Positions 24,857 to 33,257 of a stretch of 33,257 nucleotides of DNA are shown here, piece after piece. The notes beneath the pieces were generated by a model. That model did no database searches. It was not told the DNA's origin and saw only the letters and a program-made list of their open reading frames with translations. The stretch's first letter is position 1, and every line of letters begins with the position of its first letter. The position numbers and the translations under genes were made by a program. Origin of the DNA: Planctomyces sp. SH-PL62 (lineage in GTDB: Bacteria; Planctomycetota; Planctomycetia; Planctomycetales; Planctomycetaceae); the NCBI GenBank assembly GCA_945905295.1, contig CAMDPX010000060.1, positions 1 to 33,257 on the forward strand. Direction: 5' to 3'.

Positions 24857-26590
24857 TTACCGCGCGCCGTCAACCGTGAGCGTGTCCAAAGGTTGGAAGC
24901 GATCAAGCCACGACGTATCGGGGACCAGCGCCGGGTGCTTGTACTGAGAATCGCCTGTGCCGGAACGCTGGGCCTCGGCGGCCATGTAGTCCGACCAGGT
25001 GCCCGGCGCGAGACGTGCCAGTTGGGGCGAGTCGATGTAACGATCGCCGCGCTTCCCGGCATACATCACGTTCTGCTGGATGAGTTCCCGGTCGACGATC
25101 CGGAGAAACTGCCGCGCGACCGACGAATCTTCAATGACGGACCGCTCGATCAATAATGTGTAATTGGGAATCTGTCCGTTACGTCGCACAGGAACCGCCA
25201 TGAAGCAGTCGACGCACAGGTCCAACTCGCGCGCGGCCACTTCGACCGCGTGCGCGATCTGATAGCCACTCACCTTTTCTCCCTCCATGTCGGCGCATTG
25301 ACCTTCCTTGTGCAAGAACTCCAAGACCGGAGCCTGGCCGATGTAGCTCTGGCAGCGGACCAGATCGCCGATGTCATAGCGATACAGTCCGCCGGACGTG
25401 GTCATGATGATGTAGTACTCGCGTCCCACTTCCAGTTCGTGACATTCAAAGACTCGTGGCTGGGGCGAGCCTCGTTCGTCGGCCGCGACGAACTCGTAGT
25501 ACGAGCCATCCACGGCCAAGACTCCTTCGGGCGTTCCGTCGTGCAGCGGAACCGTGTGCCGTCCTTCGTTGGAAACCAGCCCCAGATCGCGCGTCGGCAC
25601 GTTTCCGTAATAGCGCGGCAGCTCTCGCGACTGATACCCGACCGTCCCTCCCAACCAGCAGGCGACGAGCGACAGCGGCCAATAGTCCTTGGGGTACAGC
25701 GTCCCGGTCTTCTCCACGATTTGTTCGAGCATCCGTGCCCGTTCCGGACGCTTCACTTGAATCGAGCGTGCGATCTTTTGCCGAAAAGCTGGAGGCACAT
25801 CCAAGCTGTCGCTGAGCGTGCCATCGTGGATATCACGAATCAGACTCTGCCGGTGTTCGTCGCCCGTTTTCGCCAGACGGATCAGGTTCGCGGGCGTGAT
25901 GGCCACGAGCAGTCCGACCGGCGTTGTCATCGCCAATCGCAGAATCGTGTAATACTTGGCCAATGGCTCGCGGATGTTGGCGACGTCTGGCGGCACTGCG
26001 TAGAAGGCACGATAGACACGATTTTGAAACCTTGAAGCGACTGAACTCACCATTCCGATCGACAGGCCGTTGGGAGCACGATCGAGGTCGCCCGGCCCCA
26101 TCACTTGCAACACTTTCGTCCCGATCATTTCGGGATGCTCGACGATCGCTTTGACGCCCCAGATCTCCCATGAGCGCAGGTACTCGCGCAGCCAAGTACG
26201 CGTCACAGGATTCAGCTTGGGTTCCCCCGTTGTCCCCGTCGTGCAGGCGAACGCCAGAACCTGCTCATCAGCCGGAAAGAGCGAGTCGAGCCGCCCTTCG
26301 CTCACTTCCGTGATATACGGGGCGGCATACTCATAGGTTGAAACGGGAACTTGGCGTCGAAAATCTTCGATCGTGGCAATCTTCGAGAAGCCATGATCCC
26401 GCCCGAAGCGAGTCTCGGCACAGCGGCGAAGCTTCTCGAACAGCAAGGCCCGCTGGACCGCATGCGCTCGCTCCAGCATGGCCTCGAATCGACGCAGCTT
26501 CCGTCGGTAAAACGGAATCGCCGCGGCTTTGGCAACCCCGGTCATCGCCGTACGAAACAGCCGATCCCAGACTGGCGAACCATCATTCAT
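24857..26590 (-). CDS. GH3 family acyl-adenylate/amido synthetase-like protein, copy 1
   Basis: A 577-residue GH3-family protein. In plants GH3 enzymes adenylate acids such as auxin or jasmonate and join them to amino acids; bacterial roles are mostly unknown. The ATP/AMP-binding motif TTGTTGEPK is at 117-125. Other family segments are YYGNVPTRDLGLVSNEGRH and the YRYDIGDLVRC motif in the last third. The ATG at 26590 is chosen because its N-terminus aligns with the neighbouring paralogue; an extension to 26659 looks unrelated. No carrier protein or natural-product genes lie nearby, so the substrate is open. Confidence 0.88.
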   Translation of the reverse strand: MNDGSPVWDRLFRTAMTGVAKAAAIPFYRRKLRRFEAMLERAHAVQRALLFEKLRRCAETRFGRDHGFSKIATIEDFRRQVPVSTYEYAAPYITEVSEGRLDSLFPADEQVLAFACTTGTTGEPKLNPVTRTWLREYLRSWEIWGVKAIVEHPEMIGTKVLQVMGPGDLDRAPNGLSIGMVSSVASRFQNRVYRAFYAVPPDVANIREPLAKYYTILRLAMTTPVGLLVAITPANLIRLAKTGDEHRQSLIRDIHDGTLSDSLDVPPAFRQKIARSIQVKRPERARMLEQIVEKTGTLYPKDYWPLSLVACWLGGTVGYQSRELPRYYGNVPTRDLGLVSNEGRHTVPLHDGTPEGVLAVDGSYYEFVAADERGSPQPRVFECHELEVGREYYIIMTTSGGLYRYDIGDLVRCQSYIGQAPVLEFLHKEGQCADMEGEKVSGYQIAHAVEVAARELDLCVDCFMAVPVRRNGQIPNYTLLIERSVIEDSSVARQFLRIVDRELIQQNVMYAGKRGDRYIDSPQLARLAPGTWSDYMAAEAQRSGTGDSQYKHPALVPDTSWLDRFQPLDTLTVDGAR

Positions 26591-26801
26591 GAGCGAAATC
26601 TCTAGCTGGAGTCCATTCAAACGGAAGCAGCCAGAGGCATCCTGCTCACTCTGCTCCATCGCGTTGTGAGAAGCGACAGTCGTCGAAGCCTAACCACACG
26701 GTCTGAGATGGCCAAGCGGCATCACCGGAATCGACGCCGCGATCGGCAGAGAGCGGTCGAACGTGAGGGCGACGCTCAGGCGAACGGCAGGACTTTTCTT
26801 A

Positions 26802-26858
26802 CCGTAGCCGCGTTCGCCAGAACGCGGGAGCCCCGCACTCTGGCGAGTGCGGCTACGG
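26802..26858. repeat. Palindromic repeat family F, full copy with paired changes between arms
   Basis: Arms 26802-26828 and 26832-26858 (27 nt each) differ at four positions around a 3-nt spacer. The left arm contains CGTTC-GCCA-GAACG; the other arm, read in the same orientation, contains CACTC-GCCA-GAGTG. The four differences form two pairs that keep the inner hairpin in each arm. It lies between the two GH3 genes. The left arm is identical in reverse complement to the solo arm at 6216-6242. Confidence 0.92.
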
Positions 26859-26889
26859 GGAAGTTATCTGTTGCCGTTCGCCGAAGAAC

Positions 26890-28605
26890 TCACTCTGCAG
26901 GAAGCTGCACGCGATCGACTGGCTGGAATTGTTCCAGCCATTTCGCATCCTGCACCAGCGCGGGATGTTTGTACTGCGCGTCGCCGGTTCCTCGGCGCTC
27001 GACTTCGGCTTGGATGAATTTTTCCCACGTCCCATCGGCAATCCGCCAGAGCCGCATCGGCCCCAGCACTTTCTCGCGCCGGCGTGCCGAATACAGAAAG
27101 TTGCTCGCACGCAGACAGCGATCGGTCTCTTCGAGAAACTGCTGGGCCGTGTCCAAGCCGGGCACGTTTTCCTGTTCGACGACGATGACATAGCACGGGA
27201 GTTCGCGTCCGGGGCGCGTCGGGACCGCAGTCAGGTATTCCAGCCGAATGCCGAGTTTCTGAGCCGCGTCACTCGCGGCTTCAAGAAACTGATGCTCGGT
27301 GACCTTTTCCCCTTCGAGATCACCGCAGCGGTCACCCTTCTGGCGAAACTCCAGCACGGGGGCCTCGCCGATGAAGCCGCGGCAGCGCACGATGTCGCCG
27401 ATATTGAAGCGGAAATATCCGCTGTAGGTGGTCATCACGATGTAGTAGTCGCGATCGACTTCCAGCTCGTGCCCTTCCAAGGCGATCGGCTGAGTGGAGT
27501 CGATTTCATCGACCGCGACGAATTCGTAGAAGCCGTTGCTGATGGCGAGCGGCCCCTGAGGCTTGTGGTCTTCAAAGGGGATCGTGTGCCGTCCTTCGCT
27601 CGAGACCAGCCCCTGATCTCGCATCGGGACATCACCGAAATACTCAGGCAGATAACGCGACTGGTAGCCGGCCGTGCCTCCCAGCCAACAGGCGATGATC
27701 GGCTGAGGCCAGTAATCCTTGGGATAGAGCCGTCCCGTTGACTCGACAATCCGTTGCAACTCTCTCGCACGCGCCGGATCGCTGCGTCGAACGCGCGATT
27801 GAAGCCTCTCACGAATCTCAGCCGGGATGTCGAATGCGGTTGAGAGCGTGCCGTCGTGAATGTCACGAATCAGAGACTCGCGATGCTCGTCCCCCAGTTG
27901 CGCCAACCGCAGCAGCGTTCCGGGATTCATCAGCACGATCAGCCCGATCTGCTCCGCCACACTCAGCCGCAGCGTCGTGTAATAGCGCGAGACCGGATCG
28001 CGAATGTCGGTGATTTCATTCGGGATCGCATAGAACGGCTGCACGATCGCACGCTGCTGGCGAGCCAATAACGCGCTGACCATGCTGATGGGAATGTTGC
28101 CGGGAGTCCGGCCCATATCCCACGAACCAATGAGCTGGACGATCTTGGTCCCCACTTTGGGCAGATGATCGAGCAGCATTTTCCCGCCCCACAAATCCCA
28201 CGACTGGCGGTACTCCTTGAGCCACGGCCGCGTCACCGGATTGAGCTTGGGAGTTCCAGTGGTACCGGTCGTGATCGTGAACCGCTCGACCCGTTCCTCC
28301 GGAGGAAACAGGGCTGTGAACTCACCGCGAGCGACCGCGTTGATGTACGGCGCGAAGTAGTCATATCGCGAAATGGGAACTCGGCGGCGATAGTCCTCGA
28401 CCGAGTTAATCTCGGCAAATCCGTGGTCGCGTCCGAAGCGAGTGTCACGACAGCGACGCAGCCAGCCAAACAGCATGTCCCGTTGAACGCGGCGAGCCTC
28501 GTGCAGCAGCCGCTCAAACCGCCGATAACGCCCGGCATACGCCGGGACCACGACTTGGCGAGCGACGGCGGACAAAACTCGATGAAGCGCGCTTTGAAAG
28601 CTCAT
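26890..28605 (-). CDS. GH3 family acyl-adenylate/amido synthetase-like protein, copy 2
   Basis: 571 residues, a close paralogue of the GH3 protein at 24857-26590 and aligned along its whole length. Shared stretches include TRFGRDHGF, TTGTTG (112-117 here), IRDIHDGTLS, LYPKDYWP, GTGDxQYKHPALV and the FRFNIGDIVRC segment, where copy 1 has YRYDIGDLVRC. The two genes lie in the same direction, 299 bases apart, with a family F palindrome between them. A tandem duplication followed by divergence is the simple reading; different acyl or amine substrates are possible. Confidence 0.9.
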   Translation of the reverse strand: MSFQSALHRVLSAVARQVVVPAYAGRYRRFERLLHEARRVQRDMLFGWLRRCRDTRFGRDHGFAEINSVEDYRRRVPISRYDYFAPYINAVARGEFTALFPPEERVERFTITTGTTGTPKLNPVTRPWLKEYRQSWDLWGGKMLLDHLPKVGTKIVQLIGSWDMGRTPGNIPISMVSALLARQQRAIVQPFYAIPNEITDIRDPVSRYYTTLRLSVAEQIGLIVLMNPGTLLRLAQLGDEHRESLIRDIHDGTLSTAFDIPAEIRERLQSRVRRSDPARARELQRIVESTGRLYPKDYWPQPIIACWLGGTAGYQSRYLPEYFGDVPMRDQGLVSSEGRHTIPFEDHKPQGPLAISNGFYEFVAVDEIDSTQPIALEGHELEVDRDYYIVMTTYSGYFRFNIGDIVRCRGFIGEAPVLEFRQKGDRCGDLEGEKVTEHQFLEAASDAAQKLGIRLEYLTAVPTRPGRELPCYVIVVEQENVPGLDTAQQFLEETDRCLRASNFLYSARRREKVLGPMRLWRIADGTWEKFIQAEVERRGTGDAQYKHPALVQDAKWLEQFQPVDRVQLPAE

Positions 28606-28804
28606 TCAAGCGAGTCTAGGCAGAACCAAATTGAATCGAAAGCGCGAGCTACACGAGCGATCTGCCGAAGCCCGCCCGCCAGCCAGTTGGAGCACATTGA
28701 AACTCGTCACGAAAACAAGCGACTCGCTACGATGACGCTGCGATTGTCGAAGTCAGTGCCAGACAATTGCGAAACCATCACAGTCCTTGCGGGAGTCTCC
28801 AGCC

Positions 28805-29801
28805 ATGTTGCGAATCCGAATGAACTCGCGTCTAACGATCGGGCTGTTGGTGGCCGCGTTGCTGCTCTCGCCAGCCATCCTCCGTGCGGCCGATGTCTTG
28901 GATGGAGGCAGCTTCTTCAGTGCCGATGCGCTCGCCCAGGCGAATCAGAAGATTCGAGAGATCGAACAGAAATCAGGACACGAGATTCGTATCGAGACCT
29001 TACGCCACCGTGCCGGCCGACCAGGTCGAAGCGGTTTCAAAGATGGACAAGTCGCAGCGTGAGACGTTCTTCACGAAATGGCAGCACGACCGGGCCGCGG
29101 CCACGAAATCGCGCGGCGTGTTCGTGTTGATCTGCAAGACCCCTTCGCACCTGCGTCTGTGGGCTGGCACAGCGATTCAACATGCGGGCTTCGGTGCCGC
29201 ACAGGCCCAGACCGTCCGCGAGACATTGCTGACCGGCTTTAAGGCGAAGCAGTACGACAAGACTCTGACAGATGTGGTGGCGCAGCTCGCGACAACATTC
29301 GATGGGTTGAGCCACGCGAAGAACAAAGCGGCCGAGGCGGGTCACAAGTCTGTCGCGCATTCGGCTCCCAAGCCGTCGCATGCTCCGGCACCTCACGCAC
29401 CCGCGCCGGCAGCTCCCCAGGCGACTGGCGGTAATTTCCTATTCATCGTCGTCCTGGTCATCGGGGGCATTCTGCTGTTCTCTTTCGTGGCCAGAATGTT
29501 CGGCGGAGGACAAAGCAATGTCCCTGGAGGCTTTGGCGGTGCCGGCTACGGCGGGGGGGGCGGTGGATTCTGGAGTGGACTGACAGGTGGCCTCTTCGGC
29601 GCGGTGGCGGGCAACTGGCTCTACAACCAATTTTCCGATCATCACGCCTCGGCAAACGACACGCATTCGCCGATGGGGGACTCATCAAACAGGAGCGACT
29701 GGTCCGATGCCGGCTCTTCCGACGGCGGCGGCAACGACTTTGGTGGTGGAGATTTTGGAGGTGGTGGCGGTGGCGACTTTGGTGGCGGCGGAGATTTTTG
29801 A
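28805..29801 (+). pseudogene. TPM-domain (DUF477) membrane protein, reading frame broken by one extra base
   Basis: The gene starts at the ATG at 28805 (GGGAG 9 bases upstream) with a signal peptide (LTIGLLVAALLLSPAILRA) and the start of a TPM domain (SADALAQANQKIREIEQKSG). Near 29000 the frame shifts: GAGACCTTACGCC gives a dead end at 29062, whereas removing one T restores GAG-ACC-TAC-GCC and the domain continues (YATVPADQVEAV) in the frame ending at 29801. The total of 997 bases is one more than a multiple of three. The rest has the second half of TPM, a His/Pro/Ala linker, a membrane helix (FLFIVVLVIGGILLFSFVA) and a Gly-rich tail (GGGDFGGGG). It may be a real mutation or a sequencing error. 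Confidence 0.85.
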
Positions 29802-29976
29802 CTTCGTGACAGATCCCCAACGGACGCCGCAAAAACGAAACTGTGCAAGCAGGTTGTCGTCATCAAATTGTTTTGATTCGACTCTCGTTCTCGATACCAT
29901 CTCGGTTCGATAACAGTACCAGCCGATTCGCGCGAGGCGTGGGCGGCCTGCTTGGTCACTTGCCGAAGGACAAACA

Positions 29977-31395
29977 ATGAGTCGTTTAACGAGCACGGTG
30001 CAGCCCATGATTTCCCGCCGCAGTCTGCTTCAAGCGGCTGGAGTCGGTGCATTGCCTTTGGGGTTGCCGGGCATGGTTGCTGCCGGAGTTGATACCAAAA
30101 AAGGGCTCGGCAAAGGAGCAGCGAAGAAGTCCTGCATTTTCATCCTGTGTTGCGGTGGTCCGAGCCATTTGGACACCTGGGATTTGAAGCCGGATGCGCC
30201 CGACACCATTCGCGGACCGTATCAGCCGATCCCGACGGCGGTGCCGGGGATGCGCATCAACGAGATGCACACGCGATTGGCAAAACTGACCGACCACATC
30301 GCGTTGATTCGGTCAATGACGCATGTCGGCAACATCAGCAACCACTTCGATGCGATGCACCATCTGCTGAGCGGACAAGCGCAGGCACCGGCCGACGCAC
30401 CGTACATCGGGTCGATCCTGTCGAAGGCTCGGCCGGACGAACGAAGCATCGCGCCATATGTCTGGCTCATCAAATGCGTCGGCGACCCGGTCTTCTGTGC
30501 GGCGAACATTGGGAACGGCGGGCACCTCGGAGCGATGCACAGCCCGTTGTTTGTCGGCTCGGCCACCAATCATCCGGCCATGCCGACCTTCAAGGCTCCG
30601 GACGAATTGATCGCCACTGTCTCGACCGAGCGGATGCTCGAACGTCGCCGGTTACTCGATGGACTCACCCCAACACTCAGCGACATCACGACGCATCGCT
30701 CGACCACCGATTGGCAAGACCTGCACGGCCGAGCGTTCGATTTGACAAGCGGCTCGGAAGGCCGCGAGCCGTTTGAACTGCAACGCGAACCGCAGGCGGT
30801 GCGAGATCGTTACGGCATGCACCCACTGGGACAGAACCTGCTGCTGGCGCGGCGGCTGATCGAATCGGGCGTCGGCTTCGTCACGGTCAATGGCTGGACC
30901 GGTCAGTCCCCCAACGGTGGCGGCGGACCTCCCGCCTCGAGCTGGGACATGCACGGCGGCGAGATGGGAATGGGGAACGCTTTCGGCAGCGGTTCGTATG
31001 GCATGGGCTGGTGCTTGCCATGTCTCGATGAAGGTGTCTCCGCGTTGATCACCGACCTGCACGATCGCGGCATGTTGGAGAACACGATGGTGGTGGTCAC
31101 CGGCGAATTCGGACGCACACCGAACATCAACCAAAACGGCGCTGCCAATCCCGGCCGCCAACACTGGCCGAGTTGCTATTCAACCATCGTTGCCGGCGGC
31201 GGCATCCGCGGCGGCCGAGTCTATGGCGAGTCCGACAAGCACGGTGCCTACGTCAAAGACCGCCCCGTGCGTCCGCAAGATTTGGGAGCCACGATCTTCC
31301 ACTCGCTCGGCATCCCGCTCGATCTGCGTCTGGGCAAAGACGGCTTCACGCGACCACTCTCCACGGGCGAGCCGCTTCTCGATCTATTCGGGTAG
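29977..31395 (+). CDS. DUF1501 family protein, third copy
   Basis: 472 residues. The leader has ISRRSLLQAAGVGALPLG, a twin-arginine-type signal. Core motifs are ILCCGGPSHLDTWDLKP near residue 60 and VVTGEFGRTPNINQ with GRQHW near 370-390. A GAAGGA ribosome site lies 6 bases before the ATG at 29977. It differs from the tandem pair at 21738-24549 in its central region, which has a Gly-rich insertion (GGGGPPASSWDMHGGEMGMG). No DUF1549/DUF1553 partner gene is adjacent; the broken TPM gene lies upstream. Confidence 0.92.
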   Translation: MSRLTSTVQPMISRRSLLQAAGVGALPLGLPGMVAAGVDTKKGLGKGAAKKSCIFILCCGGPSHLDTWDLKPDAPDTIRGPYQPIPTAVPGMRINEMHTRLAKLTDHIALIRSMTHVGNISNHFDAMHHLLSGQAQAPADAPYIGSILSKARPDERSIAPYVWLIKCVGDPVFCAANIGNGGHLGAMHSPLFVGSATNHPAMPTFKAPDELIATVSTERMLERRRLLDGLTPTLSDITTHRSTTDWQDLHGRAFDLTSGSEGREPFELQREPQAVRDRYGMHPLGQNLLLARRLIESGVGFVTVNGWTGQSPNGGGGPPASSWDMHGGEMGMGNAFGSGSYGMGWCLPCLDEGVSALITDLHDRGMLENTMVVVTGEFGRTPNINQNGAANPGRQHWPSCYSTIVAGGGIRGGRVYGESDKHGAYVKDRPVRPQDLGATIFHSLGIPLDLRLGKDGFTRPLSTGEPLLDLFG

Positions 31396-31733
31396 CCGCC
31401 AGGTGACGTGACAACTCATCGTTCAAGCCGATCAGGAGATCCACAAGTCGATCTCGGCCCTGCGGCGCTCATCTAGGTGGCTGCAGCCAAATGGCGACAG
31501 GCGGTCGAGCGAGGCATTGGAGGCGTGTCGCGCGGACGGACTCTCTTACCGCTGAAGAAATGGACGCGCCGACGATCCTATGGATGGGGACGTCACAGAT
31601 CTGGCCAACGCGATCGCTTCAGCCATCACGCCGCTCTTCGAGCAGCATTGAAAGTTTGTGAACACTTCAAAACTGGAGCATTTGCAAGAGCAGCAATTCG
31701 CCCAACTCTGGGACACGTTGCACCCTCCGATTT

Positions 31734-31760
31734 GCACAGTTTTGACACAACGAACTGTGC
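31734..31760. repeat. Hairpin with 8-bp stem
   Basis: GCACAGTT (31734-31741) pairs perfectly with AACTGTGC (31753-31760) around an 11-nt loop. No T-run follows on either strand. Confidence 0.75.
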
Positions 31761-31781
31761 CAATCCGACTCGCAAATGCAA

Positions 31782-31816
31782 ATGGCTCTCTCGCAGTATC
31801 TATACGAGAGAGCCAT
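31782..31816. repeat. Hairpin with perfect 12-bp stem
   Basis: ATGGCTCTCTCG (31782-31793) pairs perfectly with CGAGAGAGCCAT (31805-31816) around an 11-nt loop (CAGTATCTATA). It is too stable to be casual, but it lacks the T-run of an intrinsic terminator. It could belong to a small RNA, a recombination site or an attenuator. Confidence 0.8.
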
Positions 31817-32154
31817 GTCGGAATGCGGAGAGGGGGGGAAACGATCCACGGGATTTCGCAACCCTTGTATTTGTAGCACGTTGCGACCGAGGCCGAAACA
31901 GGTCAAGAACTTGTGATTTCACGCCAGATCACTGACGATCTTTGAGATTCCCGGCTGGTCACTAGGATTTGCCACCCCGTTTTCACAAACCTTTCACAAA
32001 TTGTCGGCGTTCGATGAGACCACAAAAGCCTGAATAGTCTCCGCCATCAAGACACTGCCGAGGCGACTTACAGGCCTGGTTCAAATCGAGCAGTTTTCGG
32101 GTAGCCGGCGCGCAGCGGTAGCGCAGTCGTTGGGTGTGGCTGAACGACGGATCG

Positions 32155-33257
32155 TTAGGCGGCGTGGCTGGGCGAGTTGGTCAGTTGGTCCAGCCAGTGC
32201 AACTGGGGCTGGCCGGTGAGCAACTCGTGGGGGCTGCGGCCGACTCGATCGGGGCGGTCGCTGCGCGGGAACCGGTGATGGTTCAGGTAGAAGCGGACGA
32301 GATCCAGGTATTCGCCGCTCAGATGGCGGCGGAGGAAAAAGTAGTTCCGCAGCCGGCTGTTGATGTTTTCGACGACGGAACTGGCTCGAACCGTGTGGTC
32401 GGCGAGGGCCGCGACGGCGGTTCGCAGCGCGCGGGTCACGGGGGTCAGCCGGTGCGTGCATAGCGGCGCGAGTCGTTCCAGTTCCGCGACGAGGAAGTCG
32501 AACAGGTCGCGACGCGTGGCGACATCGGGACCGGAAACGGACAGCACGTCGTCGCGCAGCCAACTCACCAACAGCGACACGTCCGCCGCCAGACGAACCG
32601 CACGCGACTCCTCTTGCCGCGCCTGAGCCAGTCGTTTCGAGTGTTTGTGCCCCTGGCCCTGGCGCTTGGCCTGCCGCATGCGCCGCTCTTGCTGTTCGCA
32701 GGCGGTGATGGTTCCGTAGGCCCGGTTCTCCAGGTACGTCGCGACTTGGCCCACTTCCCGGATCGCGTGGAAGACATCGCCCCGACACGGCAACCCTGGC
32801 GACGCCAACTGCTGACCAGCCCGCAACCCACGACCTCCGTCCGCGATGGTCGCCTCGGGATTCCAGCCGTGATCGCCCAGTTCCATCAGCCGCAGACCCC
32901 ACGTGTCGGCATCGCGATGCTCCTCCAGGCTCAAGAGGTAGCAGTACGTGGACGCGACATCGCAACCCACCAGCACCGGCTGGCCGTTCTGAAAGATCTC
33001 GTCGTGCGCCCCGATGCGGACTCCCGACAGATCCGCCCGCTCATTGATCCGCCGCGCCGACACCGCCGCCGCACACACGAGGTTGTGAATCGTCCCCACC
33101 GAGATCGAGATCCCCAACACCTCCGTCAGCAACGCCACCGCCCCGCGATACGAACTGTGACAACCGAGGATCAAGGCCAGCACCAGCCGCCGAATCAAAC
33201 GACCGGTGACCGGAATCCAGAACAAGACCCGCTCGTCCGCGTCGCCTGGCGAGTCGG
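32155..33257 (-). CDS. DDE transposase, N-terminus beyond the window
   Basis: At least 367 residues are visible. The frame stays open to the window edge, so the start and probably an N-terminal helix-turn-helix are missing. Candidate catalytic acids are Asp in VGCDVAST, Asp in TIADGGRGL and Glu in SSVVENINSRLRNYFFLRRH. A basic helical insert (RRMRQAKRQGQGHKHSKRL) lies between the second Asp and the Glu. The C-terminus (FYLNHHRFPRSDRPDRVGRSPHELL) is transposase-like. I cannot name the IS family, and no terminal inverted repeat can be defined because only one end is in view. No internal stop or frameshift is seen, so it may be active. Confidence 0.82.
   Translation of the reverse strand, partial: DSPGDADERVLFWIPVTGRLIRRLVLALILGCHSSYRGAVALLTEVLGISISVGTIHNLVCAAAVSARRINERADLSGVRIGAHDEIFQNGQPVLVGCDVASTYCYLLSLEEHRDADTWGLRLMELGDHGWNPEATIADGGRGLRAGQQLASPGLPCRGDVFHAIREVGQVATYLENRAYGTITACEQQERRMRQAKRQGQGHKHSKRLAQARQEESRAVRLAADVSLLVSWLRDDVLSVSGPDVATRRDLFDFLVAELERLAPLCTHRLTPVTRALRTAVAALADHTVRASSVVENINSRLRNYFFLRRHLSGEYLDLVRFYLNHHRFPRSDRPDRVGRSPHELLTGQPQLHWLDQLTNSPSHAA

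Larger units (their letters stand above)
31396..32154. other. Gene-poor region with two perfect hairpins
   Basis: 759 bases between the third DUF1501 gene and the transposase. The open frames here (for example 31477-31935 plus) have no recognisable domain and look like chance. Two adjacent hairpins stand out at 31734-31760 and 31782-31816. The last 180 bases are AT-richer than the surroundings and probably include the non-coding end of the insertion sequence. No tRNA is recognisable. Confidence 0.6.

Noticed and set aside
31477-31935. Plus-strand open frame of 152 codons after the third DUF1501 gene
   Set aside because: It has no recognisable domain or ribosome site, basic low-information composition, and runs across both hairpins; treated as chance.
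31825-31960. Possible tRNA-like sequence on the minus strand (GGAGAGGGGGG followed by an ATCC-like arm)
   Set aside because: No GGTTCGAATCC-type arm, no acceptor stem pairing and no cloverleaf could be built.
1-33257. CRISPR array
   Set aside because: The repeats are paired inverted arms at scattered sites, not regularly spaced direct repeats, and no cas genes are present.

Overview
The window looks like chromosome from a planctomycete, about 60% GC by eye. Supporting signs are three DUF1501 proteins with Tat-type leaders, sigma factors and a zinc-ribbon Ser/Thr kinase of the type abundant in that phylum, an Hsp70 variant, a DUF4838 glycosidase-like protein, and many dispersed palindromic repeats. 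Species is not assigned. About 20 genes are supported. There is no rRNA, tRNA or CRISPR array that I can support.

Layout. 72-6026 (minus strand): an ECF sigma factor followed by a 1755-residue membrane-anchored alpha-2-macroglobulin (A2M) protein whose N-terminus resembles an anti-sigma domain. 6269-9349: aspS, with one RelE/ParE-like toxin-antitoxin pair downstream of it and a second pair divergent from it. 9466-16706 (plus strand): an Hsp70 variant with a C-terminal zinc ribbon, then menC, a small membrane protein and a secreted DUF4838 protein packed as an apparent operon, then a membrane protein. 16714-21532 (minus strand): Uma2 nuclease, ECF-type sigma factor and a multi-spanning Ser/Thr kinase, in that transcription order. 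21738-24549 (plus strand): two DUF1501 genes in tandem. 24857-28605 (minus strand): two GH3-family adenylating-enzyme paralogues. 28805-31395 (plus strand): a TPM-domain gene broken by one extra base, then a third DUF1501 gene. 31396-32154: a gene-poor stretch with two tight hairpins. 32155 to the end: a DDE transposase cut by the window edge.

The most unusual feature is a set of long inverted repeats, with arms of about 22-30 nt, spacers mostly of 9-90 nt, and at least eight unrelated arm sequences. Most sit between genes. Four lie inside coding sequence without breaking the frame: three in the A2M gene (5051-5138, 3335-3429, 3036-3121) and one in the kinase domain (19503-19582). In several families each arm is itself a small hairpin. 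In one element (26802-26858) the two arms differ by paired changes that keep the inner hairpin. This fits small non-autonomous mobile palindromes whose secondary structure matters and which host proteins tolerate as surface loops.

Functional links are mostly inference: ECF sigma with A2M as an envelope-stress sensing pair; Uma2, sigma and kinase as a signalling operon; and an AspRS with His31/Gly82, which suggests a non-discriminating enzyme and tRNA-dependent Asn-tRNA formation.
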